Shown one piece after another: positions 1 through 8,740 of a stretch of DNA of 32,884 nt; positions within the stretch are counted from its first letter, which is position 1, and every line of letters starts with the position of its first letter. The notes beneath the pieces were generated by a model. That model did no database searches and was not told where the DNA came from. It was given only the letters and a program-made list of their open reading frames with translations. A program made the translations under genes and the position numbers. The stretch comes from Candidatus Woesebacteria bacterium GW2011_GWB1_33_22 (GTDB lineage: Bacteria > Patescibacteriota > Microgenomatia > UBA8517). Location: assembly GCA_000989765.1 (NCBI GenBank), contig LBOW01000008.1, positions 1-32,884 of the forward strand, read 5' to 3'.

Positions 1-1
1 T

Positions 2-3000
2 GGAGCCATTGATACAGGGGCAGATGCAATTGTCACCACAGGAACTATTGGGAGCGCTGGACTGACTGCTTTCACTGGCAATACTCTGGCCATTAACTCC
101 ATATCTTCAACAGGAGACATTTCCATAATTGCTACTGGAGGGAATGTAGGTATTGGGACAGCAACACCAACACAAACACTAACAGTCCTCGGTGACCTAG
201 CCTCATCTGTTGCCGTAGGTGTAGAAGGGTTAAAATTAACAGATACAACTGATGTAACCAAGATGGCCATGAAGTGGACAAGTTCTGGAATTAATATGGA
301 CATCCCAGGCCTAGCAACAACCAACAAACTAACCAATGGAACTTTTGAAACAGACATTACAACAGGAGGTTGGAACCAATATACCTTAAATGACCAGTTT
401 ACTACAGATAGATCAGCAGGAGCAGTCAATGGCACTTCTGCAGAACCAACTGGTGGAACAAGGACAGTGGTGGATACCAATTCCAAATTATCAATTTCCA
501 GTTCTCAATTATCATTTGCAACGGGAGGGAGTGCGGCGGGAAACCCAGGATTGTCATACCCAATAATTACAAGAGGGGCAGGAAAAATATTGGTTGGAAA
601 AATAAACATATCCACCGTGCAAGCAGCATTTGGTTGGGGTACAGACGCGAGTAGTTACATTGAAGATAGCTTTACATTTACAGATAGCCTTTATGCCCGT
701 GTTAATCAAAATACTGTAACTTTGGGAAGTTTTTCCACTGGCACTGATTACTATATGGCAATAATTATGCGAACAACTGGATACTATTGGTACATTAAGG
801 GAGGAGCATTCACCAATTGGACATTGATGCATATTGATTCAACAATCACAGGGAATAAATACCCCAGGATAATAACAGAAAATACCACCTCCGTCTTTAC
901 TGCTGACAACATCCGTATCCCTACCTCTTTATGGTTGCCAACACCATTATCATATGACACATTCACGAGAGGAGACGGAGCGATTGGCAGTAGTGAGACA
1001 ACAGGTCCAGACTCCCAGACTACTCCCTCCCTTGCTTGGACAGGTGGAGCAATATCTTCTAATAAAAATGTGATTACACCAAGTTTGGGGAGTGAGCTGT
1101 GGGATGCTGATGCGGCAGCATTTACATCAGGAACATATGCGTGGACGGCTTACGGAACAAATACCATAGAAAATGATGCAAATTCTCTAAAAATAACTTA
1201 TGTTGATAATCAGGCAGGGGCATTAGAATACTTGAAAAATAGTAGTGACTTGTCAGCCGATATGACAACAGGCTTATGGTACACTCTAAATCTCAATACC
1301 AAAGTCAATGCGGGAACATCTGTTAGGATTGGTGTAAATGACGGAATTTCTTTACAATATGGTCGTAACGAAACCGCAACAACCTTTACGCCATATGTAA
1401 CAACATTTAGAGCGAGACAATCTAGTAGTGCCTATATGGTTCTCAATGGCATGGGGACGGGAGAAATTTTTTGGATAGATGATTTATCAGTCAAACCCCT
1501 CACCCTTTCCTCCCTCTTCTCCTCTGTCTCAACTTCTGATGCGGATGTGATTGCAGATGCCAATGTCACTTTAACCGCTGGGACACAGGCAGGATTGGTG
1601 ACTAACCTTGATTCAACTTCAACACCAGCCAACTTCCTGATTGCCTACCATGATGGAACCAATGTCAAACTGGACAAGAATGTGGCAGGGACTTACACCA
1701 ACTTAATTAGTGCAGCCGCTACCTACTCTGCAGGGGCAACTCTACGAGTCATTACCTACACCTCATCTGGTTCTTTGAAAGTCAGAGTTTACTACAACAA
1801 TGCTTTGGTTGGGAGTGAACAGACGGTTTCCGATGCAGGGATAATCTCTAACACCAAACATGGGTTATTCTCTACCTATTCAGGTAACACTTTTGATAAC
1901 TTTACTTTGTGGGCCAGAGGAACAGGCAATGAGTATGTTAATCTGCCAGATACTGACTTAACAGCTACTCGTGATACTTCTGTTTACTACACTGGTTCTT
2001 CCTCCTTAAAGTTAGTAGCAGGAACTTCTGATAATGGCTATACCCAGGCCTACACTTTGCCAGATACCAGTAACTACACCCTATCTGCTTTTGTATATAC
2101 CAATGGAAGTGCTGTTACATCTTCTGACCTGTCTTTGGAAAATGGAGATGTTAATCTAACCACTACTTACACTTCTGTAGGTAATGGGTGGTATAAACTA
2201 TCTGCTAGTTTTACCGGAGTCACCTCTTCCCGTAACTATGGAGTCAAGGTTAAGGCAGGCAGAACTGTGTATGTTGATAATTTGTCTCTGTTTGCTTCCT
2301 CTGGTTCAGGAAATACTCTGGCTATTGGAAACTCAACCACAGGCCTGGGAGGGTTAAGTGTAGAAAGTACCACCACCCTCAATTCTGGTCTTGCCTCTTT
2401 ACAAGCTTTAATTGTCAAGGGTTTCTCAGGTCAAACAGCTAATTTACAGGAGTGGCAGGACTCAACAGGGACAGTCCTAGGGAGTATTTCTCCAACAGGA
2501 GCTTTAACTTCTGCAGGGAACTTAGATATTAATGGGACTGTCAATGATATGGCCGGAGCTTTAAATTTGTCAGGGAATTCTTTAACTTCCAGTGGTGCTT
2601 TAACCATAACTCCCTCGGCTGGAAATAACCTTAATATAGTTACTTCCGCAGGAGGGCAATTAGCAATTAACACTAACCAATTAGCAGTTGATAGTACAAC
2701 AGGAAGAACTGGAATAGGAACAATAGCTCCATCTGCAAAACTACACATTATTGCAACAACAGAACAACTCCGTCTGGGATATGACTCCAGTAATTACTGG
2801 AGTAACACAGTAGGAACAACCGGAGGCTTAACCATGCAGGGAGTAGGAACAGGAGGTTCTCTAACTCTCTCCCCTACCTCTGGACAAAACTTAAATATCT
2901 CTCTAGCAACAACCGGGGATATGGTAGTCAATACCAATGACTTAGTAGTAGATACTTCATTAGGTTACATTGGAATTAACACAACAGCTCCAACTGCCCT

Positions 3001-5776
3001 ACTTGATCTAGCAGGTACCAGTGGCACAGATGCCTTTAGACTAACTAACGCAGGAACCAAAGTCCTCGGCCTTTCCTACGCCACCAACTCCACCATTTTT
3101 GACCAGACCTCGACCGACCCCACCAACAAACTATTAAATTCTACTTTTGACTCTGACTTAACCTCCTGGTCTGAAGTCCCCTCATATACCTTAAATGACC
3201 AATTCACCACCGACCGCTCAGCAGGAGCAGTCAATGGAACTCAAGCAGAACCTACTGGGGGAACAAGAACTGTAACAGATACAAATAGCAAGTTAAGTAT
3301 TACTGGAGGACAGTTAAGTTTTGCAACGGGAGGGGTAACAGATGGAAACCCTGGATTATTATATTCTGTTGTTACTAGAGGGGCAGGAAAAATAGTAACT
3401 GGCGCATTAAATGTTAGTTCAGGTCAAGGACAATTGGGATGGAATAATACTACATCAGGAAGACTGTCTGATGGATTTTTCCTTTCTGGTGGAACACTGA
3501 ATATTCAAGCAAACGGGACGGCTATTGCTACGGGTGTATACGTGGCAGGAACATCTTATCAACTTACCACTGTGATGCGAACTACAGGCGCATATTATTA
3601 TATTAAAGGTGGAACATTCACTGACTGGACTTTACTGTACATTAACAGTACAGGAAGTGGTAATTTATACCCTGCTGTAGGAACAAACAATACAACATCA
3701 GTTGCTACCGCTGACAACATCCGTATCCCTACCTCCACCTGGTTGCCGACACCTTTGGCGTATGATACTTTTACCCGTGGTGATGGGGCGATTGGAAACA
3801 GTGAAACAACAGGGCCAGACAGCCAGACCACACCTAGTTTGGCTTGGACAGGAGGAGCAATATCTACCAACAAAAATGTAATTACACCAAGTTCGGGGAG
3901 TGAGTTGGTAACGAATGGAGGTTTTGATACAGATACTACATGGACAAAAGGAGATGGATGGACAATTAGCGGGGGAACTGCTAATGCAAGTACAACAGGG
4001 AATTCCAACATCTCTCAAGGAGCAGTGCTTACCGTCGGGAACTGGTATCAAGCAACGTTAAATATAACATCTTTATCTGGAAGTTTGGTTTTTGGTGACG
4101 CAAATCTTGCCGCCCCAGTTCACACAACCACTGGCACTAAAACTGTTACATCACGAACAACAACTGACAATATACGGGCCAGAGCCATCGGAACCACAAC
4201 TGCTGTAATAGATGATTATTCAGTTAAAGCATTAACCCTCTCCTCCCTTTTCTCTACTGTCTCAACTAGTGATAGTGATGTGATTGCGGATGCTGGTGTA
4301 ACTTTAACCGCAGGAACACAGGCGGGATTGGTCTTGAATTTGGATAGCACTTCAAGCCCTGCTAACTTCATCATTGTGTACCATGACGGCACAAGTGTAA
4401 AAGTTGATGAAGCAGTAGCAGGAGTCTACACCAACAAACAAAGTACTACAGTTACCTACTCTGCAGGAGCAACTCTTAGAGCAATTAGAGAAGGAACTAA
4501 ACTACGAGTCTACTACAACAATGCTTTGGTTGGAGCAGAACTCACCATGACTGCCAATACCGCAACCATTCACGGGTTATTCTCTACCTATTCAGGTAAC
4601 TCTTTTGATAACTTTACTTTGTGGGCCAGAGGGACGGGGGCGGAGTATACGGGGGCACCGTTTGAGGAGTTGACAGCTACCAGAAACACTACCACTAAGT
4701 ATAACAACAGTACAGCCAGTGTTCAGTTGGTAACAACAGGCACTGATGCTAATTATTTACAATCTGTAAATGTTGGTGACACCTCAACATACAACTTGAT
4801 TGCATATGCATATACCACTGGGGCTGCCGTGACAACAGCCGATCTTAATTTGTATTACGACACGGCCGAACTCACTACTGCTTTTACTCCCATGGGGGGT
4901 ACTGGCTGGTACAAGTTAACCGGGAGCTTTACCGGTGTGGCTTCGGCCAAAGACTATGGAGTTAGAGTTAAGGCTGGAAAAACAGTGTATGTGGATGAAA
5001 TGCATTTACAAGTAGGAACAGGAACTACCCAGAATATGTATGTCTTGAACAGCGCAACCGGAGTCACCGGTCTTAATGTCCAGGGGTTAGTTAATGGAAC
5101 ACTAAATGGTATAGCAACTTATTCAAAAGCGGGAACTATTTCAGACTCTGATTTTGGGGGTGGAGTAGCTGGTGGTTTAATGGGTATTGATACAACTAAC
5201 CACAGACTTTACTTTAGAGAAGGTGCGTCTTGGAGTTACATAGCCAGAACTGGTGGTTTTCAAATACCAGAAGAAGAAGCTAGAATTCAGAATCTAGAAG
5301 TTAGTGACTACCTAATTCCATACGTGGAGTCAAGAATGAGTGATGGTGCAATACATGGACTATACAAAAAACTAAGTGATGTTGTTTTTGATGGTTTGAC
5401 TGTAACTGGAGACACTACACTTGGTGATGCAATTATAACAGGAAGTTTACTTGTAAATGATATTAACTCCCCATTAACAATTAACATTCAGCAATTAGCT
5501 CTTGCTGGCATTGACTTTGTTGGTGGAAACATAAAGTTTACCAAAGAAGGACTTATATATGGTAATGATTTAATTAGAGGGAAAACAACTATACCTGCAG
5601 AAACTGCAGAAGTTAATGTAACTATGAATTGGGAAGAGAGTCCAAAATCTATTAACGTCACTCCTGAGTTTAGTACCAAGGCTTGGGTAGAAAATCTTTC
5701 AAAAGATGGATTTATAATTCACACATCAAATTCCCCAACAACTGAATCAGGAGTATTATGGCAAGCAGTCTGGTAA
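2..5776 (+). CDS. Giant repetitive surface/fibre protein, 3' part (5' end outside window)
   Basis: The frame is open from base 2, so the first internal ATG at 263 is not the start; about 1,924 residues are visible and the N-terminus lies outside the window. The sequence is Thr/Ser/Gly/Asn-rich and Cys-poor. Fibre-like repeats of the type NVGIGTATPTQTLTVLGD and IGINTTAPTALLDLAGT resemble those of phage tail fibres and bacterial adhesins. Two large homologous blocks (nt ~320-2368 and ~3122-5089) each contain segments opening with DQFTTD and YDTFTRGDGAIG, like concanavalin/LamG-type domains, and a segment such as TNGGFDTDTTWTKGDGW that resembles CenC-type carbohydrate-binding modules. The last ~200 residues are less repetitive, contain an IPEEEARIQNLEV helix, and end in LWQAVW, probably a terminal folding or anchoring domain. 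It is likely extracellular and adhesive; ligand unknown. The right-hand gene at 30518 has the same style and shows what the missing N-terminus may look like. Confidence 0.85.
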   Translation, partial: GAIDTGADAIVTTGTIGSAGLTAFTGNTLAINSISSTGDISIIATGGNVGIGTATPTQTLTVLGDLASSVAVGVEGLKLTDTTDVTKMAMKWTSSGINMDIPGLATTNKLTNGTFETDITTGGWNQYTLNDQFTTDRSAGAVNGTSAEPTGGTRTVVDTNSKLSISSSQLSFATGGSAAGNPGLSYPIITRGAGKILVGKINISTVQAAFGWGTDASSYIEDSFTFTDSLYARVNQNTVTLGSFSTGTDYYMAIIMRTTGYYWYIKGGAFTNWTLMHIDSTITGNKYPRIITENTTSVFTADNIRIPTSLWLPTPLSYDTFTRGDGAIGSSETTGPDSQTTPSLAWTGGAISSNKNVITPSLGSELWDADAAAFTSGTYAWTAYGTNTIENDANSLKITYVDNQAGALEYLKNSSDLSADMTTGLWYTLNLNTKVNAGTSVRIGVNDGISLQYGRNETATTFTPYVTTFRARQSSSAYMVLNGMGTGEIFWIDDLSVKPLTLSSLFSSVSTSDADVIADANVTLTAGTQAGLVTNLDSTSTPANFLIAYHDGTNVKLDKNVAGTYTNLISAAATYSAGATLRVITYTSSGSLKVRVYYNNALVGSEQTVSDAGIISNTKHGLFSTYSGNTFDNFTLWARGTGNEYVNLPDTDLTATRDTSVYYTGSSSLKLVAGTSDNGYTQAYTLPDTSNYTLSAFVYTNGSAVTSSDLSLENGDVNLTTTYTSVGNGWYKLSASFTGVTSSRNYGVKVKAGRTVYVDNLSLFASSGSGNTLAIGNSTTGLGGLSVESTTTLNSGLASLQALIVKGFSGQTANLQEWQDSTGTVLGSISPTGALTSAGNLDINGTVNDMAGALNLSGNSLTSSGALTITPSAGNNLNIVTSAGGQLAINTNQLAVDSTTGRTGIGTIAPSAKLHIIATTEQLRLGYDSSNYWSNTVGTTGGLTMQGVGTGGSLTLSPTSGQNLNISLATTGDMVVNTNDLVVDTSLGYIGINTTAPTALLDLAGTSGTDAFRLTNAGTKVLGLSYATNSTIFDQTSTDPTNKLLNSTFDSDLTSWSEVPSYTLNDQFTTDRSAGAVNGTQAEPTGGTRTVTDTNSKLSITGGQLSFATGGVTDGNPGLLYSVVTRGAGKIVTGALNVSSGQGQLGWNNTTSGRLSDGFFLSGGTLNIQANGTAIATGVYVAGTSYQLTTVMRTTGAYYYIKGGTFTDWTLLYINSTGSGNLYPAVGTNNTTSVATADNIRIPTSTWLPTPLAYDTFTRGDGAIGNSETTGPDSQTTPSLAWTGGAISTNKNVITPSSGSELVTNGGFDTDTTWTKGDGWTISGGTANASTTGNSNISQGAVLTVGNWYQATLNITSLSGSLVFGDANLAAPVHTTTGTKTVTSRTTTDNIRARAIGTTTAVIDDYSVKALTLSSLFSTVSTSDSDVIADAGVTLTAGTQAGLVLNLDSTSSPANFIIVYHDGTSVKVDEAVAGVYTNKQSTTVTYSAGATLRAIREGTKLRVYYNNALVGAELTMTANTATIHGLFSTYSGNSFDNFTLWARGTGAEYTGAPFEELTATRNTTTKYNNSTASVQLVTTGTDANYLQSVNVGDTSTYNLIAYAYTTGAAVTTADLNLYYDTAELTTAFTPMGGTGWYKLTGSFTGVASAKDYGVRVKAGKTVYVDEMHLQVGTGTTQNMYVLNSATGVTGLNVQGLVNGTLNGIATYSKAGTISDSDFGGGVAGGLMGIDTTNHRLYFREGASWSYIARTGGFQIPEEEARIQNLEVSDYLIPYVESRMSDGAIHGLYKKLSDVVFDGLTVTGDTTLGDAIITGSLLVNDINSPLTINIQQLALAGIDFVGGNIKFTKEGLIYGNDLIRGKTTIPAETAEVNVTMNWEESPKSINVTPEFSTKAWVENLSKDGFIIHTSNSPTTESGVLWQAVW
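320..2368 (+). repeat. Large intragenic duplication, copy 1
   Basis: This codes for the first copy of a ~650-680 residue block, beginning TNKLTNGTF and ending near NSTTGLGGLSVES. It contains the segments YTLNDQFTTDRSAGAVNG, DTFTRGDGAIGSSETTGPD and ARGTGNEY, all of which recur in the same order in copy 2. The central part (nt ~1100-1490, GSELWDADAAAF onward) differs from copy 2, so one submodule has been exchanged or has diverged. Confidence 0.8.
3122..5089 (+). repeat. Large intragenic duplication, copy 2
   Basis: This is the second copy of the block, beginning TNKLLNSTF and ending near NSATGVTGLNVQG. The order of conserved segments matches copy 1 (DQFTTDRSAGAVNG, DTFTRGDGAIGNSETTGPD, LFSTYSGNSFDNFTLWARG). 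In place of the copy 1 central segment it carries a CenC-like module starting at TNGGFDTDTTW (nt ~3910-4240). Confidence 0.8.
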
Positions 5777-5829
5777 TTTTCCCTCTTGCAAAGACTAAAC
5801 TATATAAATTACAATTACATATTGTTAAT

Positions 5830-6240
5830 ATGTCTAAATTTAAAATAATATCAATTGCTTTAGTTGTTTTAATTTTTGCAGGAGTGGCTGGTGGTGGATA
5901 TTACTTCTTTAATAAATATCAGGAAACTAAAAAGATTTTAGAAAATCCTGAAGAGGCAGCCAAGATAGAAACTCAAAAAATAGTTGAAAAGGTCGGCAAG
6001 TTAATGGAACTTCCTTCAGGTGAGCCAACAATTGCCACAGTTTTAGACAAAGAAAAATTAAAAGATCAAGCCTTCTTTTTAAAGTCTGAAAATGGAGACA
6101 AGGTTATAATTTATGCAGAATCCAAAACTGCTATTCTTTATAGACCATCAACTAATAAAATAATTGGTTTTGCTCCAATTAATCTTGGTGAGCCAAAAGA
6201 TCAAGAACCTGTTCCGACCGAAGCTCCAGTTTCAGATTAA
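5830..6240 (+). CDS. Small membrane-anchored protein of unknown function
   Basis: The frame is open from 5758, but the start MSKFKI at 5830 places a hydrophobic segment (IISIALVVLIFAGVAGGGYYFF) directly at the N-terminus, as expected for a signal anchor. The earlier ATG lies inside the preceding giant gene and adds an unlikely extension. The remaining ~110 residues are hydrophilic, with a short helical stretch (QETKKILENPEEAAKIETQKIVEKVGKL in two pieces) and a compact C-terminal part ending PVPTEAPVSD. It follows the giant surface gene by 53 nt on the same strand, so co-transcription and a role in its export or anchoring are plausible but unproven. Its stop codon overlaps by 3 nt the stop of the convergent uppS. 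I do not recognise a family. Confidence 0.65.
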   Translation: MSKFKIISIALVVLIFAGVAGGGYYFFNKYQETKKILENPEEAAKIETQKIVEKVGKLMELPSGEPTIATVLDKEKLKDQAFFLKSENGDKVIIYAESKTAILYRPSTNKIIGFAPINLGEPKDQEPVPTEAPVSD

Positions 6241-7466
6241 GCTACTCGTTCCTTAAGGGCTGAATAGTATTTTTCTAAATAATTTTCAGCCGATTTCCAA
6301 TCTCCCCTATTTTTAGCTACATTTGCTAAAACCCGAAGATGGGCTACTTTGGCAGCTTGAAAAAGACTTATTCTATAAACCTCTGCTAAGTGTTCTCTCT
6401 CAAGTTCCTCATTTTCCCCATTATGTTTTCTCATTTCAACTTCTAAAGTTGCAACAATTTCAGGTTCAAAAGCAAGCTTTAGCTCAAATTTTATTAATTT
6501 ATAAAACTTCTTTAGAGAACTCTTGGCTTTATCCAGTTTATTTTTATCAAATTCAAACCCTGCTTGAAGCATATACTTTGCAGCCTGTCTTGCCAGTTTT
6601 TTAGAAAGCCCAAACTGTTCTTTTACATGCTTCATGGAATAATCAAGAAGCGTGACACCTTGTGGTATTTTCCCTAATCTCCACCACTTAAGTTCTAAGT
6701 TAGCAACTAAATGTGGATCAAAAGTAAAATGTTCCATAGCATCATTACCTCCAAACCTCCTTCTGCGTCTTGAAAAATCTAGAATTGACGCTTTTAACTT
6801 CTCTGGACTAAAATCTGGAAGGTGAACATCGGAAAAGAGATATTCTGCATAAACCATTTGCCAAGGCATTAAACCTGAAGTTCTTTGTTCTCCGGAAGTT
6901 CTAATAAAAAGGTCTGGGTTTGGATATGGCTGGTTATAAGTATCTAAAAATTTCTCAAAACTTTTCTCATCCAATTCTGAAGGCTTAATACCAGATTCAA
7001 TTGCTTTTTGAACAGCTCTTACAATTTCACTTCTTCCACCATAATCAACTGCTAAGTTATAAATATGATTTTTAGAATACTTGGCAGTGTCTTTTTCTAA
7101 TTTTATAAGCATTTCTTGAATATCTTTGGGTAATCTATCTTTCCTACCCAAGTGAACAAGGGCAACTTTTTCTTGATGAAATTCTTTCTCCTTTTCTTTT
7201 AATGCACGTCTAAATAGATCCATAATTGCATCTATTTCTCTTTGAGGTCTATCCCAGTTTTCTGTTGACCATGCCCAAACTGTAAATGTATGAATCCCTA
7301 ATTCTCTGACTGCTTTAGCTAATTTTTCAACTGCCAAGTAGCCATTATAATGGCCTTCCCAAGGCTTTAATCCGCGGGCACGCGCCCAGCGCCTATTGCC
7401 ATCAAGAATCATGGCTATATGGTTTGGAATTACAGTACCTTTGGGGAGTGAAATTAGATTAGACAT
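6237..7466 (-). CDS. uppS: Isoprenyl transferase (UppS-like) with ~170-residue C-terminal extension
   Basis: This is a cis-prenyltransferase that condenses isopentenyl diphosphate onto an allylic diphosphate to make undecaprenyl-type diphosphate, the lipid carrier for cell-wall and surface glycan precursors. Visible family motifs are MILDGNRRWAR (residues 19-29, catalytic Asp22), FTVWAWSTENW (61-71), YNLAVDYGGRSEI (136-148) and the substrate-binding RTSGEQRTSG (189-198) followed by PWQ. The family domain normally ends near SRRRRRFGG (residue 240). Here 169 further helix-rich residues follow (YLEKYYSALKERVA at the end), containing repeated helical hairpins of possible TPR type. An extended -10 box (7475-7483) lies 8 nt upstream of the ATG, so it has its own promoter inside the 3' end of the DUF4143 gene. 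Confidence 0.93.
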   Translation of the reverse strand: MSNLISLPKGTVIPNHIAMILDGNRRWARARGLKPWEGHYNGYLAVEKLAKAVRELGIHTFTVWAWSTENWDRPQREIDAIMDLFRRALKEKEKEFHQEKVALVHLGRKDRLPKDIQEMLIKLEKDTAKYSKNHIYNLAVDYGGRSEIVRAVQKAIESGIKPSELDEKSFEKFLDTYNQPYPNPDLFIRTSGEQRTSGLMPWQMVYAEYLFSDVHLPDFSPEKLKASILDFSRRRRRFGGNDAMEHFTFDPHLVANLELKWWRLGKIPQGVTLLDYSMKHVKEQFGLSKKLARQAAKYMLQAGFEFDKNKLDKAKSSLKKFYKLIKFELKLAFEPEIVATLEVEMRKHNGENEELEREHLAEVYRISLFQAAKVAHLRVLANVAKNRGDWKSAENYLEKYYSALKERVA

Positions 7467-7474
7467 GAGTCATT

Positions 7475-7483
7475 ATTATATCA
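7475..7483 (-). promoter_or_regulatory. Extended -10 promoter of uppS, leaderless spacing
   Basis: On the minus strand the sequence reads TGATATAAT, followed by 8 nt and then the ATG of uppS at 7466. Transcription would start at or within 1-2 nt of the start codon. The box overlaps the last codon region of the upstream DUF4143 gene. Confidence 0.65.
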
Positions 7484-8672
7484 CTAAATTAAGATTTTTT
7501 AGATCAGTTGTAATAATATATGATTTTTTTGCATTAAATTTATTAACAAAGCTTTTTAACGACCTCGTACTTTTAATTTTTGATTCTGAATATTTAACTT
7601 CAATTGGGATTGGATTAGGATAGGTGTCCAAAACTATATCAACTTCTGCACCCTCTTTAGTCCTCCAAAATCTTCTTAAGACTGTTTTTCCATTTATTGC
7701 TTTCCTAAGTTCATTGAAAACAAAATTCTGGAATAAAAATCCTTTATCAAAAATTGAATTAAAATCATTAATATTAAGTAAAAAATTTCTAAGCCCTAAA
7801 TCTACAAAATAATAGACTGGTGATTTTGTAATTTCTTTTCTAACATTTTTAAAAAAGGGAATTGATTTTTCCAAAATATATGTTTTCTCCAAATACCAAA
7901 GATAGTTTTTAACTGTAGGCAAGGACAAATTCAATGTATTCGAAATTTCAGTATAATTGATTAGCCTTCCATTTTGAGAACCGATTACTCTAAGTAAATC
8001 GGTTAAACTCTCACTTTTTTGTAACTTTAATAAAATCTGAATATCTTTTTCGACGAAACTTCTGTAGATATCTTCAAGAGAATGTTTTTTATCATCCACA
8101 GTCTCACTTAAGACAACCTTTGGATATCCACCAAACATTAGATATTCTTCTAAAAACTTTTTGCGCATGTTTGGGTCACCACTTAAAAAAACTTCAAGCT
8201 TATCGGAATATAAGTAATTTGTTTTATAATCCACAAACTCATAAAAGGTCAACGGATATATTTCAAAAATTCTTTTTCTTCCGGCAAGTGATTCATAGAT
8301 CTTTTCTTTTAATTCGACTGACCCCGAACCTGTAACAACAAATTTATAAGGAAGTTTCATGTCACTAATACCTTTTAAAAAAAGGCCAGCATTTTCCTTA
8401 CGTTGAATTTCGTCAATAAAAACATATCCCTTACTATTTCCAATCTCTATTTTTATTTTTTCAACAAGCCTGTCTTGTGAAGCAAAAAAATATCTATCCT
8501 TTTCAATATCTAAATTTAAATAAATATATTTAAGTTTTTTTTCTCTTAATTCGTCAATTAAAGCTAGCATTAAAGTTGTTTTACCAGCTTGACGAGGACC
8601 GACAAGAAGTGTTATTTCATCATTCTCAAGATGAGCTAAAAGTTTTGGATATACCGACCTTTTTATAAGCAT
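7476..8672 (-). CDS. AAA-type ATPase with C-terminal DUF4143 nuclease-like domain (copy 1)
   Basis: This P-loop ATPase belongs to the AAA_14/DUF4143 family, which is common in bacteria and archaea and of unknown cellular role. Walker A is GPRQAGKTT (residues 25-33), Walker B is YVFIDEIQR (83-91), and sensor-1-like VVTGSGS follows. A winged-helix-like middle section (LINYTEISNTLNLSLPTVKNYL) precedes the C-terminal domain with EGAEVDIVLD and PIPIEVKYS, the D-x-D...E-x-K arrangement of PD-(D/E)XK-like folds. Its length (398 aa) is normal. It is divergent from the polyprenyl synthetase and their -35 regions overlap. A paralogue lies at 15141-16322. Confidence 0.92.
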   Translation of the reverse strand: MLIKRSVYPKLLAHLENDEITLLVGPRQAGKTTLMLALIDELREKKLKYIYLNLDIEKDRYFFASQDRLVEKIKIEIGNSKGYVFIDEIQRKENAGLFLKGISDMKLPYKFVVTGSGSVELKEKIYESLAGRKRIFEIYPLTFYEFVDYKTNYLYSDKLEVFLSGDPNMRKKFLEEYLMFGGYPKVVLSETVDDKKHSLEDIYRSFVEKDIQILLKLQKSESLTDLLRVIGSQNGRLINYTEISNTLNLSLPTVKNYLWYLEKTYILEKSIPFFKNVRKEITKSPVYYFVDLGLRNFLLNINDFNSIFDKGFLFQNFVFNELRKAINGKTVLRRFWRTKEGAEVDIVLDTYPNPIPIEVKYSESKIKSTRSLKSFVNKFNAKKSYIITTDLKNLNLVI

Positions 8673-8678
8673 AGTTAT

Positions 8679-8707
8679 ATATTAACCCCAGCTTATCATA
8701 AAGTCAA
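8679..8707 (-). promoter_or_regulatory. Promoter of DUF4143 ATPase copy 1
   Basis: On the minus strand, TTGACT (8702-8707), a 17-bp spacer and TAATAT (8679-8684) are followed after 6 nt by the ATG. The -35 and following bases (CTTGACTT, then ATTAGC/ATAAGC) resemble those of the second DUF4143 gene. Confidence 0.6.
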
Positions 8708-8723
8708 GCATTACATAATTAGG

Positions 8724-8732
8724 TGTTATAAT
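8724..8732 (+). promoter_or_regulatory. Extended -10 promoter of polyprenyl synthetase gene
   Basis: The sequence TGTTATAAT ends 8 nt before the ATG at 8741. No good -35 is seen; its position falls on the -35 of the divergent DUF4143 promoter, so the two promoters may compete. Confidence 0.65.
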
Positions 8733-8740
8733 ACAGATTC

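Noticed and set aside
2431-4051. Several 60-140-codon minus-strand frames inside the left giant gene
   Set aside because: They are antisense shadows of Thr/Ser/Gly-rich coding DNA; they lack coherent domains, while the plus frame carries clear repeats.
6323-6604. Plus-strand 93-codon frame opposite uppS
   Set aside because: Entirely antisense to the helical extension of UppS, with no promoter or recognisable protein features.
8319-8336. Extra copy of palindrome family 1 in the first DUF4143 gene (shared CCGAACCTGTAAC)
   Set aside because: The match comes from the conserved VTGSGS motif of the ATPase family, and the other arm of the palindrome is missing.
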